Source: Azospirillum sp. 412522 (GTDB lineage: Bacteria; Pseudomonadota; Alphaproteobacteria; Azospirillales; Azospirillaceae). Taken from it: a DNA stretch of 55,200 nucleotides. This document shows, in pieces, positions 35,123 to 44,859 of the stretch. Where the stretch lies: the NCBI RefSeq assembly GCF_019805165.1, contig NZ_RWIJ01000037.1, positions 1 through 55,200 of the forward strand, written 5' to 3'. A program made the translations under genes and the position numbers. Below the pieces are notes generated by a model, which searched no databases, had not been told where the DNA came from, and saw nothing but the letters and a program-made list of their open reading frames with translations. Each line of letters begins with the position of its first letter. Positions within the stretch are counted from its first letter, which is position 1.

Positions 35123-35175
35123 TTCTTACAAATCATCGCCAAATCATCGGTCGAAAGACCATGACCGACACGCAA

Positions 35176-35203
35176 GGCCGCCTCCGGGCGGCCTTTGTCG
35201 TTT
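35176..35203 (+). terminator. intrinsic terminator after tRNA-Arg copy 2
   Basis: Stem GGCCGCC / GGCGGCC around loop TCCG, followed by TTTGTCGTTT. It resembles in shape, but is not the same sequence as, the terminator of copy 1. Confidence 0.75.
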
Positions 35204-35277
35204 GACGACTTCGTCGCTCTGGCGCAAGCCCCGGCGCGTCCTCTACACTCGTGGCCCGCACCACTGGATGCATGGCC

Positions 35278-36228
35278 ATGCCCCGCAGCGACTTCTATCC
35301 GCCCATCGACCCGTTCCAGACCGGCACCATCGCCGTCGACGGGCTCCACACGGTCTATTGGGAGCAGGCGGGCAACCCGCGCGGCGTGCCGGTGATGTTC
35401 CTGCATGGCGGGCCGGGAGCCGGCGCCTCGCCCACCCACCGCCGCTTCTTCGATCCCGCCCATTACCGCATCATCGTGATGGACCAGCGCGGCGCCGGCC
35501 GCTCGACGCCGCTGGGCGAGACGCGCGAGAACACCACCGAAAAGCTGGTCGGGGACATCGAGACCCTGCGCCGCCATCTCGGCATCGAGCGCTGGCACCT
35601 GTTCGGCGGCTCCTGGGGCTCGACGCTGGCGCTCGCCTATGCCGAAACCCATCCGGAGCGCTGCCTGGGCCTGATCCTGCGCGGCATCTTCCTGATGCGG
35701 AAGAGCGAGATCGACTGGTTCCTTTATTCCATGCGCATCCTCTTTCCCGAGGCCTGGGCCGCCTTCGCCGGCCATATCCCGGAGGGCGAGCGCGGCGACC
35801 TGCTGGAAGCCTACTGGAAGCGGCTCGACTCCTCCGACCCGGCGGTGCGCATGGCCGCCGCCCGGGTGTGGAGCATCTACGAGGGCAGCTGCTCCTCGCT
35901 GCTGCCCTCGCCCGATCTGATCGCGGCGAGCGGCGAGGACCGCCACGCCCTGGGGCTGGCGCGGATCGAGGCGCATTACTTCCGTTCCAACCGCTTCGCG
36001 CCGGAGGACAAGCTGCTGCGCGACGTCCACCGCATCCGCCATCTGCCGGCGGTGATCGTCCAGGGCCGCTACGACATCGTCTGCCCGGTGATCTCCGCCG
36101 ACGCGCTGCACCGTGCCTGGCCGGAAGCCGACTACCGCATCGTTCCCGACGCCGGCCACTCGGCCATGGAACCCGGCATCCGCGCCGCCCTGATCCAGGC
36201 GACGGAGCGCTTCAAGGAGTATCGGTGA
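35278..36228 (+). CDS. pip: proline iminopeptidase
   Basis: Cytoplasmic alpha/beta-hydrolase that releases N-terminal proline from peptides. The 316-residue protein has the family start DFYPPIDPFQTGTIAVDGLHTVYWEQAGNP, the oxyanion motif HGGPGAG, the nucleophile elbow GGSWGSTLAL (Ser), and the later Asp (QGRYDIVCP) and His (DAGHSAMEP) of the triad. ATG 35278 puts the conserved YPPI near residue 6; ATG 35272 and GTG 35251 are alternatives. Its 3' end is followed directly by a type I palindromic repeat. Confidence 0.94.
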   Translation: MPRSDFYPPIDPFQTGTIAVDGLHTVYWEQAGNPRGVPVMFLHGGPGAGASPTHRRFFDPAHYRIIVMDQRGAGRSTPLGETRENTTEKLVGDIETLRRHLGIERWHLFGGSWGSTLALAYAETHPERCLGLILRGIFLMRKSEIDWFLYSMRILFPEAWAAFAGHIPEGERGDLLEAYWKRLDSSDPAVRMAAARVWSIYEGSCSSLLPSPDLIAASGEDRHALGLARIEAHYFRSNRFAPEDKLLRDVHRIRHLPAVIVQGRYDIVCPVISADALHRAWPEADYRIVPDAGHSAMEPGIRAALIQATERFKEYR

Positions 36229-36234
36229 GATCCT

Positions 36235-36317
36235 CCCTCTCCCGGGGCTCTCAGCGGATCTTCGATCCGCCTGACGCCGTCAGCACAAACGAAGTTTGTG
36301 CGAGAGGCGGGAGAGGG
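36235..36317 (+). repeat. two-hairpin palindromic repeat, type I, copy A
   Basis: Outer stem CCCTCTCCC (36235-36243) / GGGAGAGGG (36309-36317). Inside are two perfect hairpins, GCGGATC-TTC-GATCCGC (36254-36270) and GCACAAAC-GAA-GTTTGTGC (36283-36301). It sits seven bases after the pip stop and 36 bases before mutM. A second copy in inverted orientation is at 49398-49480. Confidence 0.88.
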
Positions 36318-36353
36318 CTTTAACTTCCGCCCCTCCCACCCCACACTCTGCCG

Positions 36354-37196
36354 ATGCCTGAACTTCCCGAAGTCGAAACGGTGTGCCGGGGCCTCGCCCC
36401 GCATCTCGAAGGCCGGCGGCTGGTCCGTGTGGAGCAGCGGCGGCCGAACCTGCGCACCCCCTTTCCGCCGCGCTTCTGCGAACGGCTGACCGGGCGCGTG
36501 GTCCGATCGGTGCGGCGGCGCGCCAAATACATCCTGATGCATCTGGACGACGGCGGCGTGCTGATCGCCCATCTCGGCATGTCCGGCCGCATGATCATCG
36601 CGCCGGAGCGCCCCGACGCCTTCGACAAGCACGACCATGTCGTGTTCGAGACCGACGCCGGCACCGTCGTCACCTTCAACGACGCCCGCCGCTTCGGCCT
36701 GATGGACCTGACGGTGGCCGACGCGCTGGGCGACCACCCGATGCTGCGCAACCTGGGGCCGGAGCCGCTGGGCAACGAATTCTCCGGCCCCGACCTCGCC
36801 CGCCGTCTGGCCGGCAAGCTCACCCCGATCAAGGCCGCGCTGCTCGACCAGAGCGTCGTCGCGGGCCTGGGCAACATCTATGTGTCGGAGGCGCTGTTCC
36901 AGTCCGGCATCCTGCCGACCCGCAGCGCCGCCAGCCTGACCGCCGACGAGGTCGACCGCCTCGCCGCGGCGGTGCGCGCGGTGCTGGAGCGCGCCATCGC
37001 CGCCGGCGGCTCCTCGCTGCGCGACTACCGGCAGGCGTCGGGGGAGCTGGGCTATTTCCAGCACCAGTTCGCCGTCTACGACCGGGAGGGCGAGGGCTGC
37101 CCCGGCTGCGACTGCGACCGCGCCCGGACGGGGGGCGTTCAGCGGATTGTCCAGTCGGGTCGCTCGACTTTCTTTTGTGCGGCGCGCCAACGGTGA
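36354..37196 (+). CDS. mutM: formamidopyrimidine-DNA glycosylase
   Basis: Base-excision repair glycosylase/lyase that removes 8-oxoguanine and formamidopyrimidines. The N-terminus MPELPEVETVCRGL provides the catalytic Pro1 (after Met removal) and Glu2; the beta-hairpin lysine lies in RRRAKYILMHL, and the helix-two-turn-helix in LLDQSVVAGLGNIYVSEALF. The C-terminal zinc finger has CPGC and later STFFCAARQR, where the usual last CxxC reads C-A-A-R, so the fourth zinc Cys appears replaced by Arg. At 280 residues it is full length. It belongs to the mutM - ech - rpsT - dnaA neighbourhood known from alphaproteobacteria. Confidence 0.95.
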   Translation: MPELPEVETVCRGLAPHLEGRRLVRVEQRRPNLRTPFPPRFCERLTGRVVRSVRRRAKYILMHLDDGGVLIAHLGMSGRMIIAPERPDAFDKHDHVVFETDAGTVVTFNDARRFGLMDLTVADALGDHPMLRNLGPEPLGNEFSGPDLARRLAGKLTPIKAALLDQSVVAGLGNIYVSEALFQSGILPTRSAASLTADEVDRLAAAVRAVLERAIAAGGSSLRDYRQASGELGYFQHQFAVYDREGEGCPGCDCDRARTGGVQRIVQSGRSTFFCAARQR

Positions 37197-37209
37197 TATA
37201 GCTGGGAGC

Positions 37210-37629
37210 ATGACGGCTCTACCGGCCATGCTCCGGGCGGCGTCCGCCGCTTTCCTCCTTGCCGGCCCCGCGGTCGCGGGCCTGGGGAGCTTCCTCATTC
37301 CCATTCCTCAGGCTGTCGCAGCCGATACCGGGCCTTTCGTTCCCGGCACCACCGACGTTCCGGTGATGCCGGGGCTGGCGTCCGCCGAATCGGAACCGCT
37401 GGTCTTCGACAAGCCGGGCGGGCGGATCGTCCAGGCCGTGCTGTCGGGCGCCGTGCCGCGACAGGCGGTGCTGGCCTTCTACGACCAGACCCTGCCGCAG
37501 CTGGGCTGGCGGCGCACCGCCGACCGCGTCTTCGTCCGCGACGGCGAGGAGTTGCGGCTGGAGTTCCAGCAGGCTGCCCAGAAGAAGGCCGCCGGAACCG
37601 CCGTCCGCTTCACTTTGACGCCGCGCTGA
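37210..37629 (+). CDS. small exported protein of unknown function
   Basis: A 139-residue protein with an N-terminal hydrophobic signal region (AASAAFLLAGPAVAGLGSFLIPIPQAVAA) and a small soluble domain: PLVFDKPGGRIVQAVLSGAVPRQAVLAFYDQTLPQLGWRRTADRVFVRDGEELRLEF. The pattern of a helix then YDQTLPQLGW and a charged beta stretch suggests a small alpha/beta periplasmic domain. I do not know its function. GGGAG lies directly upstream of ATG 37210, 13 bases after mutM, so it is likely translated with mutM. Confidence 0.82.
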   Translation: MTALPAMLRAASAAFLLAGPAVAGLGSFLIPIPQAVAADTGPFVPGTTDVPVMPGLASAESEPLVFDKPGGRIVQAVLSGAVPRQAVLAFYDQTLPQLGWRRTADRVFVRDGEELRLEFQQAAQKKAAGTAVRFTLTPR

Positions 37630-37734
37630 TTGCGGGAACGCCCGCCATATTCGCGGGACCCTGAGGCCGAACACCCCAACAACCACGAGTCCCGGAGGCA
37701 ACCGGGCTCGCCCCATCGGGAGAGTGCTGCAGCC

Positions 37735-38511
37735 ATGTCCTATGAAACCATCCTCGTCGAGACGCGCGGCCCGGTCGGGCTGATCACGCTGAACCGTCCG
37801 AAGGCGCTGAACGCGCTGTGCGACCAGCTGGTGACCGAGCTGGGCCAGGCGCTGGACGCCTTCGAGGCCGACGGCGCCATCGGCGCCATCGTCGTCACCG
37901 GGTCGGAGCGCGCCTTCGCCGCCGGCGCCGACATCAAGGAGATGGCCGGCTTCTCCTATATGGACGTCTACAACTCCAACTTCATCACCGCGAAGTGGGA
38001 GCGGCTGGCCAAGTGCCGCAAGCCGACCATCGCCGCGGTCGCCGGCTTCGCGCTGGGCGGCGGCTGCGAGCTGGCGATGATGGCCGATTTCATCCTGGCG
38101 GCAGACACCGCCAAGTTCGGCCAGCCCGAGGTCACCATCGGCACCATCCCCGGCGCCGGCGGCACCCAGCGCCTGACCCGCTTCGTCGGCAAGTCCAAGG
38201 CGATGGAGATGGTCCTGACCGGCCGCATGATCGACGCCGCCGAGGCCGAGCGCTGCGGCCTCGTCTCCCGCATCGTCCCGGCCGCCGAGCTGGTCGAGGA
38301 GGCGGTGAAGGTCGCCACCAAGATCGCCTCGCTGTCGCAGCCGGTCATCGCCATGGCCAAGGAGTCGGTCAACGCCGCCTACGAGACGACGCTGGCCGAG
38401 GGGGTCCGCTTCGAACGCCGCCTGTTCCATTCGACCTTCGCCACCGAAGACCAGAAGGAAGGCATGGCCGCCTTCGCCGAAAAGCGCCAGCCCGGCTGGA
38501 AGAACCGCTGA
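37735..38511 (+). CDS. enoyl-CoA hydratase
   Basis: Crotonase-fold enzyme of 258 residues that hydrates 2-enoyl-CoA in fatty-acid or short-chain acyl-CoA breakdown. It shows the oxyanion-hole stretch RAFAAGADIKEM and the two catalytic glutamates of the classic hydratase: Glu in FALGGGCELAMMADFILAAD and Glu in FGQPEVTIGTIPGAGGTQRL. This fits mitochondrial-type short-chain enoyl-CoA hydratase. Its position between mutM and rpsT is conserved in alphaproteobacteria. The ATG at 37735 gives the normal MSYETILVE start. Confidence 0.95.
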   Translation: MSYETILVETRGPVGLITLNRPKALNALCDQLVTELGQALDAFEADGAIGAIVVTGSERAFAAGADIKEMAGFSYMDVYNSNFITAKWERLAKCRKPTIAAVAGFALGGGCELAMMADFILAADTAKFGQPEVTIGTIPGAGGTQRLTRFVGKSKAMEMVLTGRMIDAAEAERCGLVSRIVPAAELVEEAVKVATKIASLSQPVIAMAKESVNAAYETTLAEGVRFERRLFHSTFATEDQKEGMAAFAEKRQPGWKNR

Positions 38512-38632
38512 GTCGTCGATTCATCCTCGACTCTGCCGCCTGGGCCGTCCCCTGCATCTTGCGGGGGATGGTCCAGATCCCATCAAGATGTCGTTTAAGT
38601 ACGATTAGTCAAAATCATCGGGCGACCACGCC

Positions 38633-38661
38633 TTGACTCGCAGTGCGCTGCCGCGTATAAG
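38633..38661 (+). promoter_or_regulatory. promoter of rpsT
   Basis: -35 TTGACT (38633-38638), a 17-base spacer and -10 TATAAG (38656-38661), about 45 bases upstream of the rpsT start codon. It is near consensus, as expected for a ribosomal protein gene. Confidence 0.75.
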
Positions 38662-38706
38662 GCGCGCTCGCATCACGACAGCCGTGTCGTTCGGAGTAGG
38701 GTTTCC

Positions 38707-38967
38707 ATGGCCAATCATAAGTCCGCTGAAAAGCGCATTCGTCAGACCGAGCGTCGCACGGAAGTCAACCGTGCCCGCATCAGCCGCATCCGTTCCTTCG
38801 TGAAGAAGGTCGAGGGCGCGATCCAGAGCGGCGACAAGTCCGCCGCCGCCGACGCGTTCAAGTCCGCTCAGCCGGAGCTGATGCGCGGCGTGTCTAAGGG
38901 CGTGCTGCACAAGAACACCGTGTCGCGCAAGCTGTCGCGTCTGTCGGCTGCGATCAAGGCTCTCTGA
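38707..38967 (+). CDS. rpsT: 30S ribosomal protein S20
   Basis: An 86-residue, highly basic, all-helical protein that binds 16S rRNA in the body of the 30S subunit. It has the family start MANHKSAEKRIRQTERR and the end GVLHKNTVSRKLSRLSAAIKAL. It has a strong promoter upstream and an intrinsic terminator downstream, so it is probably a single-gene transcript. Its position directly before dnaA is shared with many alphaproteobacteria. Confidence 0.98.
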   Translation: MANHKSAEKRIRQTERRTEVNRARISRIRSFVKKVEGAIQSGDKSAAADAFKSAQPELMRGVSKGVLHKNTVSRKLSRLSAAIKAL

Positions 38968-38990
38968 TAGAGCTTTCATACGCTGCTTTC

Positions 38991-39026
38991 AAAAAGCCGC
39001 GCCCGTGACTCGGGGCGCGGCTTTTT
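38991..39026 (+). terminator. rpsT intrinsic terminator
   Basis: Long stem of AAAAAGCCGCGCCC (38991-39004) with GGGCGCGGCTTTTT (39013-39026). The A-run before and T-run after make it work in principle on both strands. Confidence 0.92.
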
Positions 39027-39537
39027 GCGTTTAAAGTAAATATGCTGATGCTCGACAATTGTCTTAGATTGTTCTGAGTATCGCGTATGAGATTCAGGAT
39101 CGGTCTAGCGGTCAATGCGAACGTTTTTATCTTTTTGGGCCGTTCGCCATCTGTCCCATTGCCAGATTTCCGCGGCATCGTTAGACTTTTGGTCCATTCG
39201 GTCGGGCTAATAGGGGTGATGCAACACTCTGTGGCCGGCTGAACACAGCAGTGAAATACTGAAGGTCTTACGCCGGATCAGGGCTTGTTGAGTCCCGGTC
39301 GTTCGCACGATCTTCTTTTACTTACAAGCTGTCGCGCTTGGGGCGGGATTTACGATCCCGTCGATTCCGGCGTGTGCTTTTTGGGTATTGTGTTCCGTTC
39401 GGAGTTGTCCTTGTCCGGAGTCTTCCGGACCGGGGCAGGGCGGGCGGCTATTCCGGTTGCGGGGGTCCGGTTGCCGGGCGGTCCCGCACCGCCGCGGCGG
39501 TGGGGCTGGCCGGCGGAAGGAGCGGGAGTAAGGGAGC
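39027..39537 (+). promoter_or_regulatory. dnaA upstream region without genes
   Basis: A 511-base gap, the first half markedly AT-richer than its surroundings. It presumably holds the dnaA promoter. I see one GANTC methylation site (39091-39095, GATTC) and a short palindrome ACAATTGT near 39054. No consensus DnaA box (TTATNCACA) is visible on either strand, so I do not call an origin here. Confidence 0.5.
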
Positions 39538-41109
39538 ATGTCGGTCGGCGTGTCGTTGGATCAGCAGTGGGCGCGCATTCGCGGACGCCTGAAGGAAGAG
39601 GTGGGCGAGATCGCCTACCGGAGCTGGCTTCAGCCGCTGTCCGTCGCCAGCCTGGTTGGCGGCGAGGTGTGCATCGTGGTGCCCACGCGCTTCATGCGCG
39701 ACTGGGTGCTGACCCACTATGCCGACCGCATCCGTGCCCTGTGGTCCGGCGAGAATCCGGAAGTCCAGTCGATCGACGTCATCGTCGCCTCCACCAGCCC
39801 GCCGGCGGCGCTCGTCGCCGACAACGACGACATCGACGATGGCAGCGCTCCGTCTTCCCGTGCCCTCGATGGCCGCGCCTTCGATGCCCGGGCCTTTGAT
39901 GGCCGTGCCGCCGAAGCGCGTCCGGCTCCCCGCCCGGCACCGCCGCCGTCCGCGTCCGGGCGCCCGTCCGATGGCGGCTTCTCCGGCGATCCGGCGCCGT
40001 CGACCGTCTACACCTCCGCCTCCTATGGCGGGGCGTCGGACGAATCGCCGAACGCCGTGCCGGCGATCCTGGAGGACCGCTCCGACCTGTCGGCGGCGCT
40101 CGACCCGCGCTTCACCTTCGAGAATTTCGTCGTCGGCAAGCCGAACGAGCTGGCCCATGCCGCCGCGCGCCGCGTCGCCGACGCCACCACCGTGACCTTC
40201 AACCCGCTGTTCCTTTATGGCGGGGTGGGGCTGGGCAAGACCCACCTGATGCACGCGCTGGCCTGGCAGATCCGCAAGAACGACCCGAACCGCAAGGTGC
40301 TCTACCTGTCGGCCGAGAAGTTCATGTACCAGTTCATCCGGGCGTTGCGCTTCAAGGACACGATGGCCTTCAAGCAGCAGTTCCGCTCGGTCGACGTGCT
40401 GATGATCGACGACGTCCAGTTCATCAGCGGCAAGGACTCGACGCAGGAGGAGTTCTTCCACACCTTCAACGCGCTGGTCGACCAGAACCGGCAGGTCATC
40501 ATCTCCGCCGACAAGAGCCCGTCAGACCTGGAAGGGATGGAGGAGCGTCTGCGCTCCCGCCTCGGCTGGGGGCTGGTCGCCGACATCCACCCGACCACCT
40601 ACGAGCTGCGCCTCGGCATCCTCCAGGCCAAGGCCGACGCGCTCCAGGCCAGCATCCCGCTGAAGGTGCTGGAGTTCCTCGCCCACAAGATCACGTCCAA
40701 CGTGCGCGAGCTGGAAGGGGCGCTGAACCGCATCGTCGCCCATGCCGAGCTGGTCGGACGCTCCATCTCGCTGGAGACGACGCAGGAGGTGCTGCACGAC
40801 CTGCTGCGCGCCAACGACCGCCGCGTCACCATCGACGAGATCCAGAAGCGGGTGGCGGAGCATTACAACATCCGCGTCGCCGACATGCATTCCGCCCGCC
40901 GCGCCCGCGCGGTGGCCCGTCCGCGCCAGATCGCCATGTATCTGGCCAAGCAGCTGACCGCCCGTTCCCTGCCGGAGATCGGCCGCAAGTTCGGCGGCCG
41001 TGACCACACCACCGTGATGCATGCGGTCAAGAAGGTGGACGAACTGCGCGCCACCGACCCGTCCTTCGCCGAAGACGTCGAGCTGCTGCGCCGCATGCTG
41101 GAAAGCTGA
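39538..41109 (+). CDS. dnaA: chromosomal replication initiator protein DnaA
   Basis: ATP-dependent initiator that binds DnaA boxes and melts oriC. Of its 523 residues, domain I (QQWARIRGRLKEEVGEIAYRSWLQPLS) occupies the first 80 or so. An unusually long low-complexity linker (about 90-180) includes a repeated DGRAFDARAFDGRA unit. The AAA+ domain has Walker A GGVGLGKTH (about 228-236) and Walker B VLMIDDVQF, and the C-terminal DNA-binding domain has the signature GGRDHTTVMHAVKKV. The 511-base upstream region and preceding rpsT match alphaproteobacterial gene order. The start was chosen as the ATG with GGAGTAAGGGAG upstream. Confidence 0.98.
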   Translation: MSVGVSLDQQWARIRGRLKEEVGEIAYRSWLQPLSVASLVGGEVCIVVPTRFMRDWVLTHYADRIRALWSGENPEVQSIDVIVASTSPPAALVADNDDIDDGSAPSSRALDGRAFDARAFDGRAAEARPAPRPAPPPSASGRPSDGGFSGDPAPSTVYTSASYGGASDESPNAVPAILEDRSDLSAALDPRFTFENFVVGKPNELAHAAARRVADATTVTFNPLFLYGGVGLGKTHLMHALAWQIRKNDPNRKVLYLSAEKFMYQFIRALRFKDTMAFKQQFRSVDVLMIDDVQFISGKDSTQEEFFHTFNALVDQNRQVIISADKSPSDLEGMEERLRSRLGWGLVADIHPTTYELRLGILQAKADALQASIPLKVLEFLAHKITSNVRELEGALNRIVAHAELVGRSISLETTQEVLHDLLRANDRRVTIDEIQKRVAEHYNIRVADMHSARRARAVARPRQIAMYLAKQLTARSLPEIGRKFGGRDHTTVMHAVKKVDELRATDPSFAEDVELLRRMLES

Positions 41110-41221
41110 AGACCATTCGAGTTGCCGGTCCTGGTGCGTTGCCACGCCACTATGCCATAGCGCCGAGGAGTCTGTTAAGGTCCCTGCACACCGACTCTTT
41201 GCCGACGACACGGGTGTGCTG

Positions 41222-42148
41222 GTGGAAACGACTGTTCTTGTCGCCGACGATTCCAATTTCTTTCGTGAACTGATCCGGGAAGAGCTGGAAAGCAGCGGTT
41301 ACCGCGTTCTGCTTGCCAAGGACGGCGGGCAGGCGCTCGCCCTCTACCGCAGCCACGACATCCACATCGTCGTCACCGACCTGGAGATGCCGGTGATGAC
41401 CGGCATGGAGCTGTGCTGGCACATCCGGGCGGCGGACGACCAGCACCGCACCTTCACCATCCTGATGACCGGCGACAGCGAGACCGCCCGGCGGGTCGAG
41501 GCCTTCGAGGCCGGCGCCGACGAGTTCCTCGCCAAGCCCATCGACCTGCCGATGCTGCGCGCCCGCGTGCGGGCCGGCGAGCGCATCACCCGCATGCACC
41601 GGGTGATGGTGGAGATGCTGAACACCGATTACCTGACCGGGGTGTCGAACCGCCGCCATTTCATGGACCGGCTGGAGCAGGCCTACCGCGCCGCCAGGGA
41701 GACCGGCTCGCCGCTGGCGGTCGCCATGTTCGACATCGACCATTTCAAGGCGATCAACGACACCCATGGCCACGGCAACGGCGACCTCGCGTTGAAACGC
41801 TTCGCCGACAACTGCGCCGCCCAGGTGCCCGACGGAGGCTTCCTCGGCCGGCTGGGCGGGGAGGAGTTCTGCCTGTGCCTTCCCGCCGGCGACCTCGAAT
41901 CGGCTCTGGCGCGGGTGGAGGCGATCCGCCGCTCCACCGCCGGCCTGTCGGTGGAGACGGAAGCCGGCGCCGGCTTTTCCTTCACCGTCAGCATCGGCCT
42001 GTGCCTGGACCGGGACACCGTCTCGGTCAACGATCTGCTGGCCCGGGCCGACGAGGCGCTCTATTTCGCCAAGCGCAGCGGCCGCAACCGCACTGTCCTG
42101 CGCGGCGCCGAGGGCGTGGTGGTGAAGGCGAGCTTCTACGTGATGTGA
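41222..42148 (+). CDS. response regulator - GGDEF diguanylate cyclase
   Basis: A 308-residue PleD/WspR-like protein. The receiver has ADDSNFF, phospho-acceptor Asp53 in VVTDLEMPVMTG and Lys in LAKPID. The GGDEF domain starts at TDYLTGVSNRRHF and has the catalytic GGEEF (212-216) in GRLGGEEFCLCLP, so it should make cyclic-di-GMP. No RxxD inhibitory site precedes it (QVPDGGF occupies that place), so product inhibition may be absent. Likely start GTG 41222 (giving ETTVLVADD) or GTG 41216. It follows dnaA by 112 bases without an obvious terminator, which could link its expression to dnaA (inference). Confidence 0.9.
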   Translation: METTVLVADDSNFFRELIREELESSGYRVLLAKDGGQALALYRSHDIHIVVTDLEMPVMTGMELCWHIRAADDQHRTFTILMTGDSETARRVEAFEAGADEFLAKPIDLPMLRARVRAGERITRMHRVMVEMLNTDYLTGVSNRRHFMDRLEQAYRAARETGSPLAVAMFDIDHFKAINDTHGHGNGDLALKRFADNCAAQVPDGGFLGRLGGEEFCLCLPAGDLESALARVEAIRRSTAGLSVETEAGAGFSFTVSIGLCLDRDTVSVNDLLARADEALYFAKRSGRNRTVLRGAEGVVVKASFYVM

Positions 42149-42357
42149 CGATCTTCCCCCCGGCCTCCCTCCGGGATCCCCTCTTTCCCATGTGACGGCT
42201 CTATGAAGTTTGGCGGAGCTTCATCTTCCCCCATGGACGGACCGCTTTTGTCTCAGGCACACTTTGCGCCTTGAGCGGGGCTTGCGCCAACGCGCCGAAA
42301 CGCCGCCCGTCCAAACGCTATCCAAGAGCCACCCAAGAGCCAGGGAGACCGGACGTC

Positions 42358-43542
42358 ATGTCCAAGATCGAGAACGCCCAGACCGAATCCCAGCGGTCCA
42401 GCGCCGAGACCCAGCGCGCCGCCAAGAGCTTCACCCGCCGCCTGCTGCTGCAAAGCGCGGCGGCGGCGGCCGGCGTCGCCTCGGTCGGTCCCTTCGTCCT
42501 GCGCGAAGGCCGTGCGGCGTCGGGGTCGGTGAAGATCTTCTCCTGGGCCGGCTACATCAGCCCGGACATGCTGGCCGACTTCGAGAAGAAGACCGGCGTC
42601 AAGGCGACCCTGACCGAATACGGCACCAACGACGAGCTGCTGAACCAGCTGAAGGCCACCGGCGGCGCCGGCTTCGACATCATCCACCCCACCGTCGACC
42701 GCGTGCCGAACTATGTCGAGTTCGAGCTGGTGCAGCCGATCGACGAGTCGAAGGTGAAGTGGGACGGCTGCCTGAAGTCGTCGGTCGAGGGCTCCGCCGG
42801 GATGGGCGGCGTCGTCGGCGGCAAGCGCTATTTCGCCCCGGCCGACTGGGGCACCGAGGCGCTGGCCTACGACATGAAGAAGGCGCCGCTCGCCTACGGC
42901 ACCGCCAGCTACGGCGATCTGTGGGCGCCGGCCAACGCCGGCAAGGTGACGGTGCGCGGCCATTCCTCGCTGATCGGCATCGCGCTGTGGCTGGAAAGCC
43001 AGGGCAAGCTGCCGCATCCGGTCCGCGACCAGTTCAAGGACGAGGCGAAGGCGCGCGCCAACTTCGACGCCATCCTGAAGGTGGCGGCCGCCAACAAGAA
43101 GTCGGTCGCCCAGTTCTGGACCAACGAGAACGAGGCCCAGGGCGCCTTCCGCACCAACGGCTGCGTCATCGGCCAGACCTGGGACAGCAGCGCCGTCGCG
43201 CTCCGCAAGGAAGGGCTGCCGGTCCGCTTCGTCGCGCCGAAGGAGGGGGCGCTCGCCTGGATGGAAGGCTTCGCCATCCCGAAGAAGGCGGAGAACCTGG
43301 AGAACGCCTATGCCTGGATCAACTGGTTCTACACGCCCCAGGCCGGCGCGCTCTACACCAACCATTCCGGCATCTCCAGCACCGCGGTCGGCGCCGAGGC
43401 GCACCTGACCGACCTCAACAAGCAGTTCTTCGCCGACGCCTATCCGGGCGACGCGCTGCAGAAGCTGTGGTGGTGGCCGATCCAGGAGGCGTGGTACGTC
43501 TCGATCCGCAACGAGTATCAGGACCGCTTCCTGGCGGCGTGA
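42358..43542 (+). CDS. polyamine-type ABC substrate-binding protein, Tat-exported
   Basis: A 394-residue PotD/PotF-like extracellular solute-binding protein. The N-terminus carries a twin-arginine signal, SFTRRLLLQSAAAAAGVASVG, suggesting export in folded form. The mature part begins GSVKIFSWAGYISPDMLADFEKKTG, with further family motifs YGTNDELLNQLKATGGAGFDI, ADWGTEALAYDM and WINWFYTPQAGALY. Spermidine/putrescine is the family norm, but related proteins bind other organic solutes. The ATPase gene follows 19 bases later; no permease genes are found. Confidence 0.9.
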   Translation: MSKIENAQTESQRSSAETQRAAKSFTRRLLLQSAAAAAGVASVGPFVLREGRAASGSVKIFSWAGYISPDMLADFEKKTGVKATLTEYGTNDELLNQLKATGGAGFDIIHPTVDRVPNYVEFELVQPIDESKVKWDGCLKSSVEGSAGMGGVVGGKRYFAPADWGTEALAYDMKKAPLAYGTASYGDLWAPANAGKVTVRGHSSLIGIALWLESQGKLPHPVRDQFKDEAKARANFDAILKVAAANKKSVAQFWTNENEAQGAFRTNGCVIGQTWDSSAVALRKEGLPVRFVAPKEGALAWMEGFAIPKKAENLENAYAWINWFYTPQAGALYTNHSGISSTAVGAEAHLTDLNKQFFADAYPGDALQKLWWWPIQEAWYVSIRNEYQDRFLAA

Positions 43543-43561
43543 TCCGCATCCGGCAGGGACC

Positions 43562-44614
<1,053 letters not shown>

Positions 44615-44617
44615 GTT

Positions 44618-44845
44618 CCCTCTCCCATATCCCCCTCGGGGAGAGGGTCGGGGTGAGGGGGATGCATTGCGTGGATTCTTACCGGAGAGCTGGGGTGCGC
44701 GATTCTTGAAGATCCTCGCTACGTCTCCCCCTCACCCTAACCCTCTCCCCGCTTTCGGCGGACCTTTGGTCCGCCTGTCGCGTCAGCGCAAACTCCGTTT
44801 GCGCGTGAGCGGGGGGGAGAGGGGATCTCCCGAGGCGGGAGAGGG
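44618..44845 (+). repeat. composite palindromic repeat, type II, copy B
   Basis: The core (44741-44823) has the outer stem CCCTCTCCCC / GGGGAGAGGG and two perfect hairpins, GGCGGACC-TTT-GGTCCGCC (44757-44775) and GCGCAAAC-TCC-GTTTGCGC (44786-44804). A further arm extends left to 44618 through a CCCTCTCCC ... GGGAGAGGG pair and a variable middle, and a small CTCCCG-AGG-CGGGAG hairpin lies on the right. An inverted copy with the same composite build is at 46587-46758. Confidence 0.88.
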
Positions 44846-44859
44846 CACCCTCCAAACGA

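Noticed and set aside
35028..35160. Open frame reading through the tRNA-Arg copy into proteins with repeated SAPVAQLDRASDYES-like translation, also seen at 32250.
   Set aside because: This is the translated tRNA-Arg sequence itself, a well-known false gene call.
39027..39537. Possible replication origin upstream of dnaA.
   Set aside because: No DnaA box cluster was seen, and alphaproteobacterial origins are often not next to dnaA.
42203..42224. ATGAAG / CTTCAT inverted repeat between the GGDEF gene and the binding-protein gene.
   Set aside because: Only six base pairs with a 10-base loop and no T-run; too weak to call a terminator or operator.
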